A program made the position numbers and the translations under genes. 28,732 bases of DNA, taken from the NCBI GenBank assembly GCA_937926065.1, contig CALANM010000036.1:1-28732 (forward strand), read 5' to 3'. Below the pieces are notes generated by a model. It made no database searches, was not told the DNA's origin, and saw only the letters and a list, made by a program, of their open reading frames with translations. Of the stretch, positions 18,916 to 27,189 are shown one piece after another. Each line of letters begins with the position of its first letter. Within the stretch, counting starts at the first letter, position 1. The stretch is from an uncultured Microbacterium sp. Lineage in GTDB: Bacteria; Actinomycetota; Actinomycetes; Actinomycetales; Microbacteriaceae.

Positions 18916-20592
18916 ATGACTGACGCATCACGCACCCCGACACCGATCGACGAGATCGCGGACGGCTGGGTCGACACCGCGGCGGAGCTCTCGCCCGGCC
19001 TTGCCACCTACATCGGTCGGTTCGAGTACAACGACCGCCTCGACGACCTGTCTCCGGAAGGGGCGGAGCGAGCACACGAGGCCACCAAGGCGGCCCTCGC
19101 CGCGCTTCAGGCGGCCGAGCCCGTCGACGACGTCGACGTCGTCACCAAGGCCGACCTCGCCAACGACCTGCAGCTGGCGATCGACCTGCACGAGGCAGGC
19201 GCCCACCTTCGCGACGTGAATGTCATCGCGTCTCCCGCGCAGGAGATCCGCAATACGTTCGACCTGATGCCCACCGACACGGTCGACGACTGGTCGGTCG
19301 TCTCCGCGCGCCTCAAGGCGGTGCCGGAGGCCATCCGCGGCTACATCGAGACGCTTCGCATGGGCATCGACCAGGGAACGGTCCCCGCGCGCCGGCAGGT
19401 CACCGAGGTGGTCGGCCAGATCGGTCGCTACACGGCGGACAACGGCTTCTTCGCGACATTCGCCGGGGAGGCGACGCCATCCGAGGGGAGCCTGCCCGCT
19501 TCGCTGGCCCGCGACCTGACCGACAACGCCAACGCCGCCCGCGTCGCCTACGACGAGCTGGCGTCGTTCCTGAGCGCTGAGCTCGCTCCGGCCGCCGCCG
19601 AAGCGGACGCCGTCGGACGTGAACTGTACGCGCTGCACTCCCGTCGGTTCCTCGGCGCCGTCATCGATCTCGACGAGACCTACGAGTGGGGCATCGAGGA
19701 GCTTGCGCGCATGGTCGCCGAGCAGGAGGCGATCGCACGAGAGATCAAGCCCGGCGCCACTGTCGAAGAGGCTGTCGCGTTCCTCGAGTCCGACGACTCA
19801 CGCAAGCTGCACGGCGTCGACGCCCTCCAGAAGTGGATGCAGGCCACCAGCGACCGTGCCGTCGAGGAGCTCGGCAAGACCCACTTCGACATCCCTGAGC
19901 CGATCAAGCGCCTCGAGTGCATGATCGCGCCCACGAACGAAGGCGGCATCTACTACACCGGACCCACCGACGACTTCTCGCGTCCCGGTCGCATGTGGTG
20001 GTCGGTTCCCGAGGGCGTCACCTCCTTCGACACGTGGCGTGAGCTGACGACCGTCTACCACGAGGGCGTTCCCGGTCACCACCTGCAGATCGCGCAGGCG
20101 GTGTACAACCGGGCCGAGCTCAACTCGTGGCGCCGTCTGCTGGCCGGATCCAGCGGCCACGCGGAGGGGTGGGCTCTCTACGCCGAGCGCCTCATGGAGC
20201 AGCTCGGCTACCTCGACGATCCCGCCGACCGTCTCGGCATGCTCGACGGTCAGCGCATGCGTGCGGCCCGCGTCGTGCTCGACATCGGCGTGCACCTCAA
20301 GAAGCCGCGCCTCGACGGCACCGGCACGTGGGACGCCGATTACGCACTGGAATTCATGCGACGCAACGTCAACATGTCCGACGAATTCATCCAGTTCGAG
20401 GTCAACCGCTACCTCGGCTGGCCGGGCCAGGCGCCCGCCTACAAGGTCGGTCAGCGCATCTGGGAGCAGATCCGCGATGACGTAGCCGACCGTGAGGGCG
20501 ACTCCTTCGATATCAAGCGCTTCCACATGCGCGCCCTGCGGCTCGGCGGTGTGGGCCTCGACACGCTCCGCATGGCACTCGCACAGGGCTGA
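18916..20592 (+). CDS. DUF885 family protein, probable zinc metallopeptidase
   Basis: The 558-residue protein belongs to the DUF885 family. It carries the family's zinc-site motif HEGVPGHH with His382, Glu383 and His388/His389. A downstream glutamate, Glu417, sits in GHAEGWALYAERLMEQLG and is likely the third metal ligand, as in gluzincin-type peptidases. No signal peptide or membrane helix is visible, so it should be cytosolic. The first half is helical and acidic (substrate-capping part in related enzymes). The natural substrate is not known; peptidase activity is inferred from the fold. It converges on the phosphoribosyltransferase gene with only 6 bases between the stops and no terminator. 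Confidence 0.85.
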   Translation: MTDASRTPTPIDEIADGWVDTAAELSPGLATYIGRFEYNDRLDDLSPEGAERAHEATKAALAALQAAEPVDDVDVVTKADLANDLQLAIDLHEAGAHLRDVNVIASPAQEIRNTFDLMPTDTVDDWSVVSARLKAVPEAIRGYIETLRMGIDQGTVPARRQVTEVVGQIGRYTADNGFFATFAGEATPSEGSLPASLARDLTDNANAARVAYDELASFLSAELAPAAAEADAVGRELYALHSRRFLGAVIDLDETYEWGIEELARMVAEQEAIAREIKPGATVEEAVAFLESDDSRKLHGVDALQKWMQATSDRAVEELGKTHFDIPEPIKRLECMIAPTNEGGIYYTGPTDDFSRPGRMWWSVPEGVTSFDTWRELTTVYHEGVPGHHLQIAQAVYNRAELNSWRRLLAGSSGHAEGWALYAERLMEQLGYLDDPADRLGMLDGQRMRAARVVLDIGVHLKKPRLDGTGTWDADYALEFMRRNVNMSDEFIQFEVNRYLGWPGQAPAYKVGQRIWEQIRDDVADREGDSFDIKRFHMRALRLGGVGLDTLRMALAQG

Positions 20593-20598
20593 CGGCGA

Positions 20599-21237
20599 TC
20601 ACCTTTCCGCGACGCCGGGGTCGGCGCGGCTGAGAAGCCGCACGACCTCGGCGTCGGTCGTCTGCGAGAAGTCCGCGTAGAACTGGCCTACAGCCCAGAA
20701 CTCCCGCTGTCGATGCGGGCACACGTACTCGTCGACGACGCCTTCGTCGGGCCGCCACGACGCTGGCGCCACTGGAGTGGCGAGCACGATGCGGGTCGCG
20801 CCCCGCGCCCTCACGGCCTGGCAGGCAGCCTGGGCTGTCGCGCCGGTCGCGATGCCGTCGTCGACCACGACAGCCGCTCGCCCTGTCACCGATGCGGCGC
20901 CCCGAAGCAGCGCTTCGCGCCTGCCCAGCACGACGCGCTCCGCACGTTCGACGTCGGCGAGGTCGGCGGCGCTGACCCGTTCGCGTCTCACCGCGTCGTC
21001 GGCGACGACGCGGACGCCGTCGGCGATAGCCCCGAGGGCGTACTCTTCGTGGCCCGGCGCGCCCAGCTTGCGCACGGCGATGGCCGACAGCGGCAGTCCC
21101 AGTTCGCGCGAGACCTCCGCCGCGACGGGGACACCTCCGCGTGCGATTCCCACGACCACGGCATCCGCTCCGCGCCAGTGCTCGAGCGCGGCGGCGAGCT
21201 CTTTTCCGGCGTCCGGACGCCCACGGAACAGCGTCAT
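20599..21237 (-). CDS. Phosphoribosyltransferase-domain protein
   Basis: This 212-residue protein has the type I phosphoribosyltransferase fold. The PRPP-binding signature is VVVDDGIATGATA at residues 123-135. The N-terminal part VVGIARGGVPVAAEVSRELG and the flexible-loop segment AVRKLGAPGHEEYALGAI match the group of stand-alone PRTases often annotated as putative phosphoribosyl transferases. Some members are fused to dienelactone-hydrolase-like domains or sit near stress genes. No base specificity can be read from the sequence, and no purine or pyrimidine pathway genes are adjacent. The start is supported by TAGCGT ending 6 bases upstream on the same strand. Confidence 0.85.
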   Translation of the reverse strand: MTLFRGRPDAGKELAAALEHWRGADAVVVGIARGGVPVAAEVSRELGLPLSAIAVRKLGAPGHEEYALGAIADGVRVVADDAVRRERVSAADLADVERAERVVLGRREALLRGAASVTGRAAVVVDDGIATGATAQAACQAVRARGATRIVLATPVAPASWRPDEGVVDEYVCPHRQREFWAVGQFYADFSQTTDAEVVRLLSRADPGVAER

Positions 21238-21243
21238 GGCCCT

Positions 21244-21249
21244 ACGCTA
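21244..21249 (-). promoter_or_regulatory. -10 element of a leaderless promoter for the phosphoribosyltransferase gene
   Basis: On the - strand TAGCGT ends 6 bases before the ATG at 21237. There is no ribosome binding site. Confidence 0.5.
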
Positions 21250-21336
21250 CGCTCGCGGGCATCCGGCCGGGAATGACCACGGACGTCGAGGTGTTCCATT
21301 CGCCAGCATGAAATGACCGTCGGGAAGGCGGAAGCG

Positions 21337-22368
21337 ATGAGCACGGTGCAACTGGGACTCGACACATTCGGCGACGTCACGAGGGGCGATGACGGGGCGC
21401 CCCTGAGCGACGCGCAGACGATTCGCAACACGGTGGAGCAGGCGGTGCTGGCCGATCAGGTGGGCCTGCACTTCTTCGGAGTGGGGGAGCACCACCGTCG
21501 CGAGTTCGCGATCTCCAGTCCCGAGATCGTGCTGGCGGCAGCCGCCGCCCGCACGAAGGACATCCATCTCGGCACGGCAGTGACCGTGCTCTCGAGTGAC
21601 GACCCGGTTCGCGTGTACGAAAGGTTCGCGACGCTCGACGCCGTCTCGAACGGCCGGGCGGAAGTGATCCTGGGTCGCGGTTCGTTCATCGAGTCCTTCC
21701 CGCTCTTCGGGTACGACCTGTCCGATTACGAGGTGCTCTTCGAAGAGAAGCTGGGGCTCTTCGCCGAGCTCATGAAGGAGCGGCCCGTCACATGGCAGGG
21801 GACCACCCGGGCCGCGCTGAAGGACGCCGACGTCTTCCCCAAGACCGAGCACGGACTCACGGCGTGGGTCGGCGTGGGCGGTTCGCCGGAGTCGGTGGTT
21901 CGCACGGCCCGTTACGGCTACGGACTCATGCTCGCGATCATCGGCGGTGAGCCGGCGCGCTTCCGCCCCTACGTAGACCTCTTCCATCGATCGACCGAAT
22001 CGTTCGGGCGCGGGCGGCTGCCGATCGGCATCCACTCGCCCGGTCACATCGCTGAGACTGATGAACAGGCCTGGGAAGAGCTGTATCCCGCCATCGAAGT
22101 GAATCGAAACGCGATCGGCGCCGAGCGCGGCTGGCCGCCGTACAGCCGGATGCAATTCCAGCACGATGTCGGGCCCACGGGCTCCGTCTACGCGGGCTCG
22201 CCCGAAAGGGTGGCTCGCAAGATCGCCGACACCGTGCGAACCCTCGGTGCGGACCGCTTCGACCTCAAGTACTCGAACGGCCCGCTCTCTCACTCGCGGA
22301 TGATGAAGTCGATCGAGCTGTACGGCACCGAGGTCGCGCCGCGGGTGGCCGAGCTCCTCGCGGAGTGA
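21337..22368 (+). CDS. LLM class flavin-dependent oxidoreductase
   Basis: The 343-residue protein has the bacterial luciferase-like (beta/alpha)8 fold that uses reduced flavin. Visible family features are LGLDTFGDV at the start, FFGVGEHHRREFAISSPEIVLAAAAARTKDIHLGTAVTVLSSDDPVRVYERFATLD, then NGRAEVILGRGSF and VGVGGSPESVVRTARYG, in the order expected. It resembles the group of uncharacterised luciferase-like monooxygenases with short N-termini; the substrate is unknown. ATG at 21337 is preferred because GGAAGGCGGA lies just upstream. The in-frame ATG at 21313 would put that ribosome binding site inside the coding region. The divergent phosphoribosyltransferase gene lies about 100 bases away. 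Confidence 0.87.
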   Translation: MSTVQLGLDTFGDVTRGDDGAPLSDAQTIRNTVEQAVLADQVGLHFFGVGEHHRREFAISSPEIVLAAAAARTKDIHLGTAVTVLSSDDPVRVYERFATLDAVSNGRAEVILGRGSFIESFPLFGYDLSDYEVLFEEKLGLFAELMKERPVTWQGTTRAALKDADVFPKTEHGLTAWVGVGGSPESVVRTARYGYGLMLAIIGGEPARFRPYVDLFHRSTESFGRGRLPIGIHSPGHIAETDEQAWEELYPAIEVNRNAIGAERGWPPYSRMQFQHDVGPTGSVYAGSPERVARKIADTVRTLGADRFDLKYSNGPLSHSRMMKSIELYGTEVAPRVAELLAE

Positions 22369-22388
22369 CCGCCAGGGCCGTGCATCCG

Positions 22389-22394
22389 TAGCAT
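22389..22394 (+). promoter_or_regulatory. -10 element of a leaderless promoter for the first MFS gene
   Basis: TAGCAT ends 7 bases before the ATG at 22402, with no Shine-Dalgarno between. Confidence 0.55.
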
Positions 22395-22401
22395 TGACGT
22401 C

Positions 22402-23775
22402 ATGGGTCCCGTCGCATCGCCGCCCACGCCCTCGGCCGGCGTCTCCGACGTCTCCTCGCGCCTCGACGCGCTGCCTTTCACCCGCCGGCACCTTCGCGTG
22501 CTCACCGGCTCGGGGGTGGGCTGGGCGCTGGACGCGATGGACGTCGGCCTCGTGTCATTCGTCATCACCGCGCTGATCTCGCAGTGGAGCCTCACGGGGG
22601 AGCAGGCGTCATGGATCGCGTCAGCCGGGTTCGTCGGCATGGCCATCGGCGCGAGCGTGGGCGGTCTCCTTGCCGATCGTCTCGGTCGCCGCGCCGTCTT
22701 CGCTCTGACGCTGCTGGTGTACGGAATCGCCACGGGTGCGAGCGCCCTGGTGGGCGGGCTTGTGCTGCTGCTCGTGCTGAGGTTCTTCGTGGGGCTCGGG
22801 CTCGGTGCCGAGCTGCCGGTCGCCAGCACCTACGTCAGCGAGTTCGCGCCAGCGCGGATGCGGGGGCGTCTGATCGTGGTTCTCGAGGCGTTCTGGGCCG
22901 TCGGGTGGACGGTGGCGGCACTGATCGGATACTTCGTGATCCCGACGAGCGACGACGGCTGGCGCTGGGCATTCGCGATCGGCGCGGTGCCGGCGGCTTA
23001 CGCCCTCGTCGTGCGATGGGCGCTCCCCGAATCGGCGCGCTGGCTTGAAAGGCAGGGCCGACACGAGCAGGCCGACGACGTCGTCGCGACGTTCGAGGCG
23101 TCGGCGTCGCTGGGAGACGGTGGCCGCCGCCGCCGCCATGGCGCGCCGACCGCGGCCGCCGCGGCGACATCATCGCGCGAGCGTCTGACAGCGCTGTGGG
23201 GTCGGGAGTTCCGCGTGCGCACCCTCTGCCTCTGGGTCGTCTGGTTCTGTGTGAACTTCGCCTATTACGGCGCCTTCATCTGGATCCCGACCATCCTCGT
23301 CGCGCAGGGATACGACCTGGTCAGGTCGTTCGGATTCACCCTCATCATCACGCTCGCCCAGCTCCCGGGATATGCGGTCGCGGCGTGGCTCATCGAGGTG
23401 TGGGGTCGCAGACTGACCCTGTCGATCTTCCTCGTCGGCTCGGCCGCTTCGGCAGTGCTCTTCGGCACAGCCTCGGGGGAGGGCGCGATCCTCGCGACCG
23501 GGATGGCGCTGTCGTTCTTCAACCTCGGTGCCTGGGGCGCCTTGTACGCCGTCACCCCGGAGCTGTATCCCACGTCGCTTCGGGCGACCGGATCGGGGTG
23601 GGGCGCTGGCGTAGGCCGGATCGCGTCGATCGTGGCGCCGCTGTGCGTGCCCCCGCTGCTCGCTCTGGGCGGACCACCGCTGCTGTTCGTCGCCTTCGCG
23701 GCCTTCTTCGCCGTCTCGGCGGCGGCTGCGTGGGGTCTCGTCGAAGCACGCGGGCGCGCGCTCGACGACCGCTGA
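22402..23775 (+). CDS. MFS transporter, metabolite:proton symporter type
   Basis: This 457-residue carrier has about twelve hydrophobic helices in two bundles. Helix 1 contains GWALDAMDVGLVSF, a form seen in the sugar-porter and aromatic-acid symporter branches. The loop 2-3 motif is ADRLGRRAVF. The segment GLGAELPVASTYVSEFAPARMRGR resembles the sugar-porter signature. A central cytoplasmic loop at about 230-260 is low-complexity, with runs of arginine and alanine. The branch includes niacin and aromatic-acid carriers (NiaP, MhpT-like), but the substrate cannot be read. The start is supported by a leaderless -10. No catabolic genes are adjacent. Confidence 0.85.
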   Translation: MGPVASPPTPSAGVSDVSSRLDALPFTRRHLRVLTGSGVGWALDAMDVGLVSFVITALISQWSLTGEQASWIASAGFVGMAIGASVGGLLADRLGRRAVFALTLLVYGIATGASALVGGLVLLLVLRFFVGLGLGAELPVASTYVSEFAPARMRGRLIVVLEAFWAVGWTVAALIGYFVIPTSDDGWRWAFAIGAVPAAYALVVRWALPESARWLERQGRHEQADDVVATFEASASLGDGGRRRRHGAPTAAAAATSSRERLTALWGREFRVRTLCLWVVWFCVNFAYYGAFIWIPTILVAQGYDLVRSFGFTLIITLAQLPGYAVAAWLIEVWGRRLTLSIFLVGSAASAVLFGTASGEGAILATGMALSFFNLGAWGALYAVTPELYPTSLRATGSGWGAGVGRIASIVAPLCVPPLLALGGPPLLFVAFAAFFAVSAAAAWGLVEARGRALDDR

Positions 23776-23813
23776 CCGGCCCGCGATCGTCTCGCATCCG
23801 CGGCGGCCGCTCT

Positions 23814-23819
23814 TATGCT
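23814..23819 (+). promoter_or_regulatory. -10 element of a leaderless promoter for the SGNH hydrolase gene
   Basis: TATGCT ends 7 bases before the ATG at 23827. An in-frame ATG at 23815 lies inside this hexamer, which argues against that upstream start. Confidence 0.55.
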
Positions 23820-23826
23820 GGAGTCC

Positions 23827-24588
23827 ATGGCATCCGTGCGTTTCGCAGCGATCGGCGACTCCTTCACAGAGGGTGTGGGCGACGAGCTGCCTGACGGGCG
23901 CGTGCGCGGCTGGGCCGACCTGGCAGCCCAAGGATGGGCCGACTCACGCGGCGGGACCATCGAGTACGCCAACCTCGCCATCCGCGGAAAGCTCGTGTGG
24001 CCGATCGTCGAGGAGCAGCTTGAGCGCGCACTGGCCCTGCGCCCGACGCATCTGTCTTTCAACGGCGGCGGCAACGACATGCTGCGACCCCGCACGTCGA
24101 TCTCGCACATTGCCGACGCGTTCAGTCACGTGTTGAGACGGTGCGACGAGGAGGGTGTCACCCTGATCCTCCTGTCGGGGGCGAACCCTTCGGGCCAGCT
24201 GCCCCTCAGCCGGGTCATCCAGCGTCGAGGCGATCTGCTCTCGGCGGCCGTCGTGAAGCGCATGGAGAGCCGAGAGGACGTCGTGCTCGCCTTGAACTGG
24301 CCCGACGCTGAGTTGTCGCATCCGTCGTACTGGTCGGAGGATCGGCTCCACATGAACTCGCGCGGACATCACCGTGTCGCCGCGCGCGTGCTGAACGCTC
24401 TCGGGGAGCGTGTGCCGGATGGCTGGTGGTCGCTGCCGGAGCTCCCGGATGCGGTGCGCCTCGCGCGTGGCCAGTACATGCGCGAGCATCTGGCGCCCTG
24501 GGTGCGCCGCCGTCTCACGGGGACGTCATCGGGCGACGGTCGTGAGCCGAAGCATCCGACGTGGGTCGAGGTCGCGCCCAGTCCTTGA
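23827..24588 (+). CDS. SGNH/GDSL hydrolase family protein
   Basis: The 253-residue protein has the SGNH esterase/lipase fold. Block I is FAAIGDSFTEGVGDE with nucleophile Ser12, block III is FNGGGNDMLRP with the oxyanion-hole asparagine, and block V is WSEDRLHMNSRGHHRVA with the catalytic Asp-x-x-His. No signal peptide is present, so it should act in the cytosol, on an ester or acyl group that cannot be told. An in-frame ATG at 23815 would add four residues, but the -10 hexamer at 23814-23819 covers it, so 23827 is preferred. It follows the MFS gene with 51 bases between. Confidence 0.87.
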   Translation: MASVRFAAIGDSFTEGVGDELPDGRVRGWADLAAQGWADSRGGTIEYANLAIRGKLVWPIVEEQLERALALRPTHLSFNGGGNDMLRPRTSISHIADAFSHVLRRCDEEGVTLILLSGANPSGQLPLSRVIQRRGDLLSAAVVKRMESREDVVLALNWPDAELSHPSYWSEDRLHMNSRGHHRVAARVLNALGERVPDGWWSLPELPDAVRLARGQYMREHLAPWVRRRLTGTSSGDGREPKHPTWVEVAPSP

Positions 24589-24690
24589 GGCCGTGGGCGC
24601 CAACCACGGATGTATGAGCCCTGTCAAGGGTGGTGCCGGAACGGCAGTCGAAGGCGATGCTGGGACCAACCGACCGATTGGAGTGCCCAC

Positions 24691-24951
24691 ATGAGCATCG
24701 GAGCAGGCATCGCCCTCTTCGTCATCGGAGCGATTCTCGTCTTCGCCGTCAACGTCGATGTCGAGTTCCTCGACCTCGACATGATCGGCTACATCCTGAT
24801 GGGGGCAGGCCTCGTGGTCTTCCTCATCGGCATCGTGCTGATGCTTCGCCGGCGTTCGACCGAGTCCGTGACGCGCACCAGCGACCCCGTCGCAGGCGAG
24901 CGGGTGACGCGCACTGAGCAGAGCAGTTCAGGCGACAGCACCGTCATCTGA
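24691..24951 (+). CDS. Small two-helix membrane protein, DUF6458-like
   Basis: An 86-residue protein with two hydrophobic helices at about 3-20 and 32-52, separated by an acidic turn NVDVEFLDLD. A cytoplasmic tail rich in R, T, S and E follows. It looks like the DUF6458 group of actinobacterial membrane proteins, whose function is unknown. ATG at 24691 has GGAG at 24680-24683, seven bases upstream, and begins right at the first helix. An earlier ATG at 24610 would add a hydrophilic, tryptophan- and cysteine-rich stretch that is not protein-like. It converges on the second MFS gene with 8 bases between the stops. Confidence 0.8.
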   Translation: MSIGAGIALFVIGAILVFAVNVDVEFLDLDMIGYILMGAGLVVFLIGIVLMLRRRSTESVTRTSDPVAGERVTRTEQSSSGDSTVI

Positions 24952-24959
24952 CGACGCGT

Positions 24960-26282
24960 TCATCGACGGCGGCGCGGCGCATCCCACCCAATGTGGATGC
25001 GTGTGCGCCGCCGCTCGATCGCGATGAAGGTCCAACCGAGCAGCCACAGCGGGAGCTGCGTGAGGAATGCGAGGCGGAACGCCTCGAGTGTGTAGGTCGT
25101 GGGGGTTCCCGCCCCCTGCAGGTCGAGTGCGAGACCGATCATGAAGATCGCCAGCAGTGCCGCGATGAAGCCGCCGGCGTTGGTGACGCCGGTGGCCGTG
25201 CTCAGGCGATGCGCGGGGTTGTGCGTGCGCGCGTGATCGAACGCGATGAGCGAGGCGGGGCCGCCGAGCCCCAGCGTCACAGCGAGCGCGTAAAGCAGCC
25301 AGAGCGGCGCCGGACCCTGCCACGCGATGACGGCCGACCATGCGATGATCTGGGCCGCGACGGACGGCAGCACGAGTGCACGCGAGCGCAGATGGGGGAT
25401 GCGGCGTGAGACCTCGCCCATGACCGGCCCCACCAGCATGCCGATCACGATATACGCCGAGATGACGCTCGCGGCGGCCGCCGTAGACAGGCCCTCACCG
25501 GCGGTCAGGAACGGCATGCCCCAGAGGAGGACGAACGCCGTTCCCGCGAAAGGGGAGGTGAAATGCGTCCAGAAGGCCAGGCGCGTGCCGGGGTGGGCCC
25601 ACGCAGCCCGGATGCCGACGCCGGTGTCGACTGTCGACGTGACCACCTGCACGGCGCCGGTGTCGGTGTTCACGGTCACGTCGGCGGCGATCTCGGGCGG
25701 TCGGTTGCGCACGAGGACGAAGACGAGCACGGCGAACAGGATGCCCAGGCCGCCGATGCTTCCGAACGCGATGCTCCACGAGGTGGCGTGCAGGAGGAGC
25801 GCGAGCGGCATGAGGGCGAGCAGCTGCCCCGCCTGGCCGAGGATGCCGGTGACCTGGACCATGAGCGGCGAGCGTTGCGCGGGGAACCACAGTGCGGCCA
25901 GTCGCAGCACTCCGGGGAAGATCGCCGCGTCGCCTGCTCCCAGGAGGAGTCTCGCGAGGATCGCGACGCCGACGCTCGGCGAGAACGCCATCGTCAGCTG
26001 GCCGACGGCCATCAGCACCATGCCGACCGTCATCACCGGACGCGCGCCGTAGCGGTCGAGCAGCACGCCGACGGGGATCTGCATGCCTCCGTAGACGGCG
26101 AGCTGGACCACAGCGAACAGCGAGAGCGTCGCGGCATCCGCGTCGAAGCGCTGAGCAGCGTCGACGCCCACCGCAGACAGGGACGACCTGTTCGCGACTG
26201 CCAGGACATAGGCCGCCGCACCCACCATCCAGACGGTCCATGCTCGGGCGCCGGGGGAGCGGAGGACAGAGGGAACGGTCAC
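24960..26282 (-). CDS. MFS transporter
   Basis: A 440-residue major facilitator protein with about twelve membrane helices. The N-terminal half has YVLAVANRSSLSAVG in helix 1, the loop 2-3 motif GVLLDRYGARPVMTVG, and LLLGAGDAAIFPGVLRL in helix 4. The pattern resembles the anion/nitrate-type and sugar-phosphate branches, but the substrate is unknown. A short cytoplasmic insertion TVNTDTGAVQVVTSTVDTG splits the bundles. The GTG start is supported by TACCGT ending 6 bases upstream. Its promoter lies back to back with that of the divergent FGE-like gene. Confidence 0.85.
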   Translation of the reverse strand: MTVPSVLRSPGARAWTVWMVGAAAYVLAVANRSSLSAVGVDAAQRFDADAATLSLFAVVQLAVYGGMQIPVGVLLDRYGARPVMTVGMVLMAVGQLTMAFSPSVGVAILARLLLGAGDAAIFPGVLRLAALWFPAQRSPLMVQVTGILGQAGQLLALMPLALLLHATSWSIAFGSIGGLGILFAVLVFVLVRNRPPEIAADVTVNTDTGAVQVVTSTVDTGVGIRAAWAHPGTRLAFWTHFTSPFAGTAFVLLWGMPFLTAGEGLSTAAAASVISAYIVIGMLVGPVMGEVSRRIPHLRSRALVLPSVAAQIIAWSAVIAWQGPAPLWLLYALAVTLGLGGPASLIAFDHARTHNPAHRLSTATGVTNAGGFIAALLAIFMIGLALDLQGAGTPTTYTLEAFRLAFLTQLPLWLLGWTFIAIERRRTRIHIGWDAPRRRR

Positions 26283-26288
26283 CTGTCA

Positions 26289-26294
26289 ACGGTA
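26289..26294 (-). promoter_or_regulatory. -10 element of a leaderless promoter for the second MFS gene
   Basis: On the - strand TACCGT ends 6 bases before the GTG at 26282. Only 6 bases separate it from the -10 of the divergent gene. Confidence 0.5.
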
Positions 26295-26300
26295 CCCGCG

Positions 26301-26306
26301 TAGAGT
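26301..26306 (+). promoter_or_regulatory. -10 element of a leaderless promoter for the FGE-like gene
   Basis: TAGAGT ends 7 bases before the ATG at 26314. Its -35 region would lie over the start codon of the divergent MFS gene. Confidence 0.5.
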
Positions 26307-26313
26307 TCCCTCG

Positions 26314-27063
26314 ATGACCGACATCGAACTGCGACAGCTGCCCGCCGGACGGGTGGAGCTCCATGATGCACGGCGGAAGGCGCGGCGCACGGTGGAGCTG
26401 GAGCCCTTCGAGATCGCCGTGTACCCCGTCACGCAGGAGCTGCTGGCGGAGCTGCTGGGCGAGACGGCAACCCACCCGCGACGCCCGGCGACGGACGTGT
26501 CCTGGCTGCGTGCCGTGAGGGTGTGCAACGCGGCATCCGAGTGGGAAGGTCTCGAGCCTGCCTACTCGTTCGACGGCGAGGACGTCACGTGGCACGTCGA
26601 TTCCGACGGCTACCGACTCCCGACCGAGGCGGAATGGGAGTATGCATGCCGCGCGGGCTCCGCCGGACCTCACTACGGTCCGCTGCGCGAGGTCGCCTGG
26701 ACGGCGGCGGACGGAGTCAGCACGCCGCAGAACGTCGGAGGCAGGCTCCCCAACCTCAACGGGCTGTTCGACATGCTCGGGAACGTGTGGGAGTGGTGCT
26801 GGGACCTTCTGGATCCCGCCCGCTATCGCGACTACCGAGTCTTCCGGGGAGGCGGCTTCGCCGACGACGCGTGGAGCGTGCGGGCGTCGACGAGGCGCGG
26901 GGGAGGACCACGCATGCATCATGACGACGTGGGGCTCCGCCTCGCGCGCGGCGGGTTCGACGGGCAGGGGGCGGCGCAGGGATGGGCCGCAGCCGCCGAC
27001 CGCGCACGCGCAGAATCGGACGGCCCTCTCCCGCCAGGGTGGACGCGCCTCGACTCCGCCTGA
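26314..27063 (+). CDS. FGE/SUMF1-domain protein without the catalytic cysteines
   Basis: This 249-residue protein has the formylglycine-generating-enzyme (SUMF1) fold. Hallmarks in order are LEPFEIAVYPVTQELLAELLG, GYRLPTEAEWEYACRAGS, LPNLNGLFDMLGNVWEWCWDL, then FRGGGFADD and the ending DDVGLRLAR. True FGE enzymes need two cysteines in the strand after the RGG motif. Here residues 180-210 contain none; the only cysteines are 71, 112 and 162. Oxidation of sulfatases is therefore unlikely, and no sulfatase gene is near. The domain also serves in EgtB-like and ligand-binding proteins, but no DinB/EgtB iron site is present. The ATG follows a leaderless -10. Confidence 0.83.
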   Translation: MTDIELRQLPAGRVELHDARRKARRTVELEPFEIAVYPVTQELLAELLGETATHPRRPATDVSWLRAVRVCNAASEWEGLEPAYSFDGEDVTWHVDSDGYRLPTEAEWEYACRAGSAGPHYGPLREVAWTAADGVSTPQNVGGRLPNLNGLFDMLGNVWEWCWDLLDPARYRDYRVFRGGGFADDAWSVRASTRRGGGPRMHHDDVGLRLARGGFDGQGAAQGWAAAADRARAESDGPLPPGWTRLDSA

Positions 27064-27093
27064 CACGGCTGCCTTGACGAGGCTCGACCCCGA

Positions 27094-27122
27094 TGTCGAT
27101 TTCGCACCGCGCCGTTCGACGT
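27094..27122 (+). promoter_or_regulatory. Candidate ECF42-type promoter for the DGPF/sigma operon
   Basis: TGTCGA (27094-27099) and CGACGT (27117-27122) are separated by 17 bases, the right spacing for -35 and -10 boxes. As I recall, ECF42 sigma factors recognise a TGTCGA-type -35 and a CGAC/T-type -10 and drive their own operon. Transcription would start near 27129, leaving a leader of about 60 bases. A CATAGT just downstream is a weaker housekeeping alternative. Confidence 0.5.
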
Positions 27123-27189
27123 CATAGTGAGGAGAGCACACAGCCTCCCGGCGGCCGAGCCGGTCGTCATACGAACAGGAGACACGACG

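Noticed and set aside
24634..24646. Small hairpin TGCCG-GAA-CGGCA upstream of the DUF6458-like gene
   Set aside because: Five pairs with a three-base loop are expected by chance at this GC content, and no regulatory context supports it.
26284..26289. A perfect TTGACA (-35 consensus) on the - strand just before the second MFS start
   Set aside because: A -10 box at the right distance downstream would lie inside the MFS gene, and none is seen there. It lies between the better-placed TACCGT -10 and the start codon.
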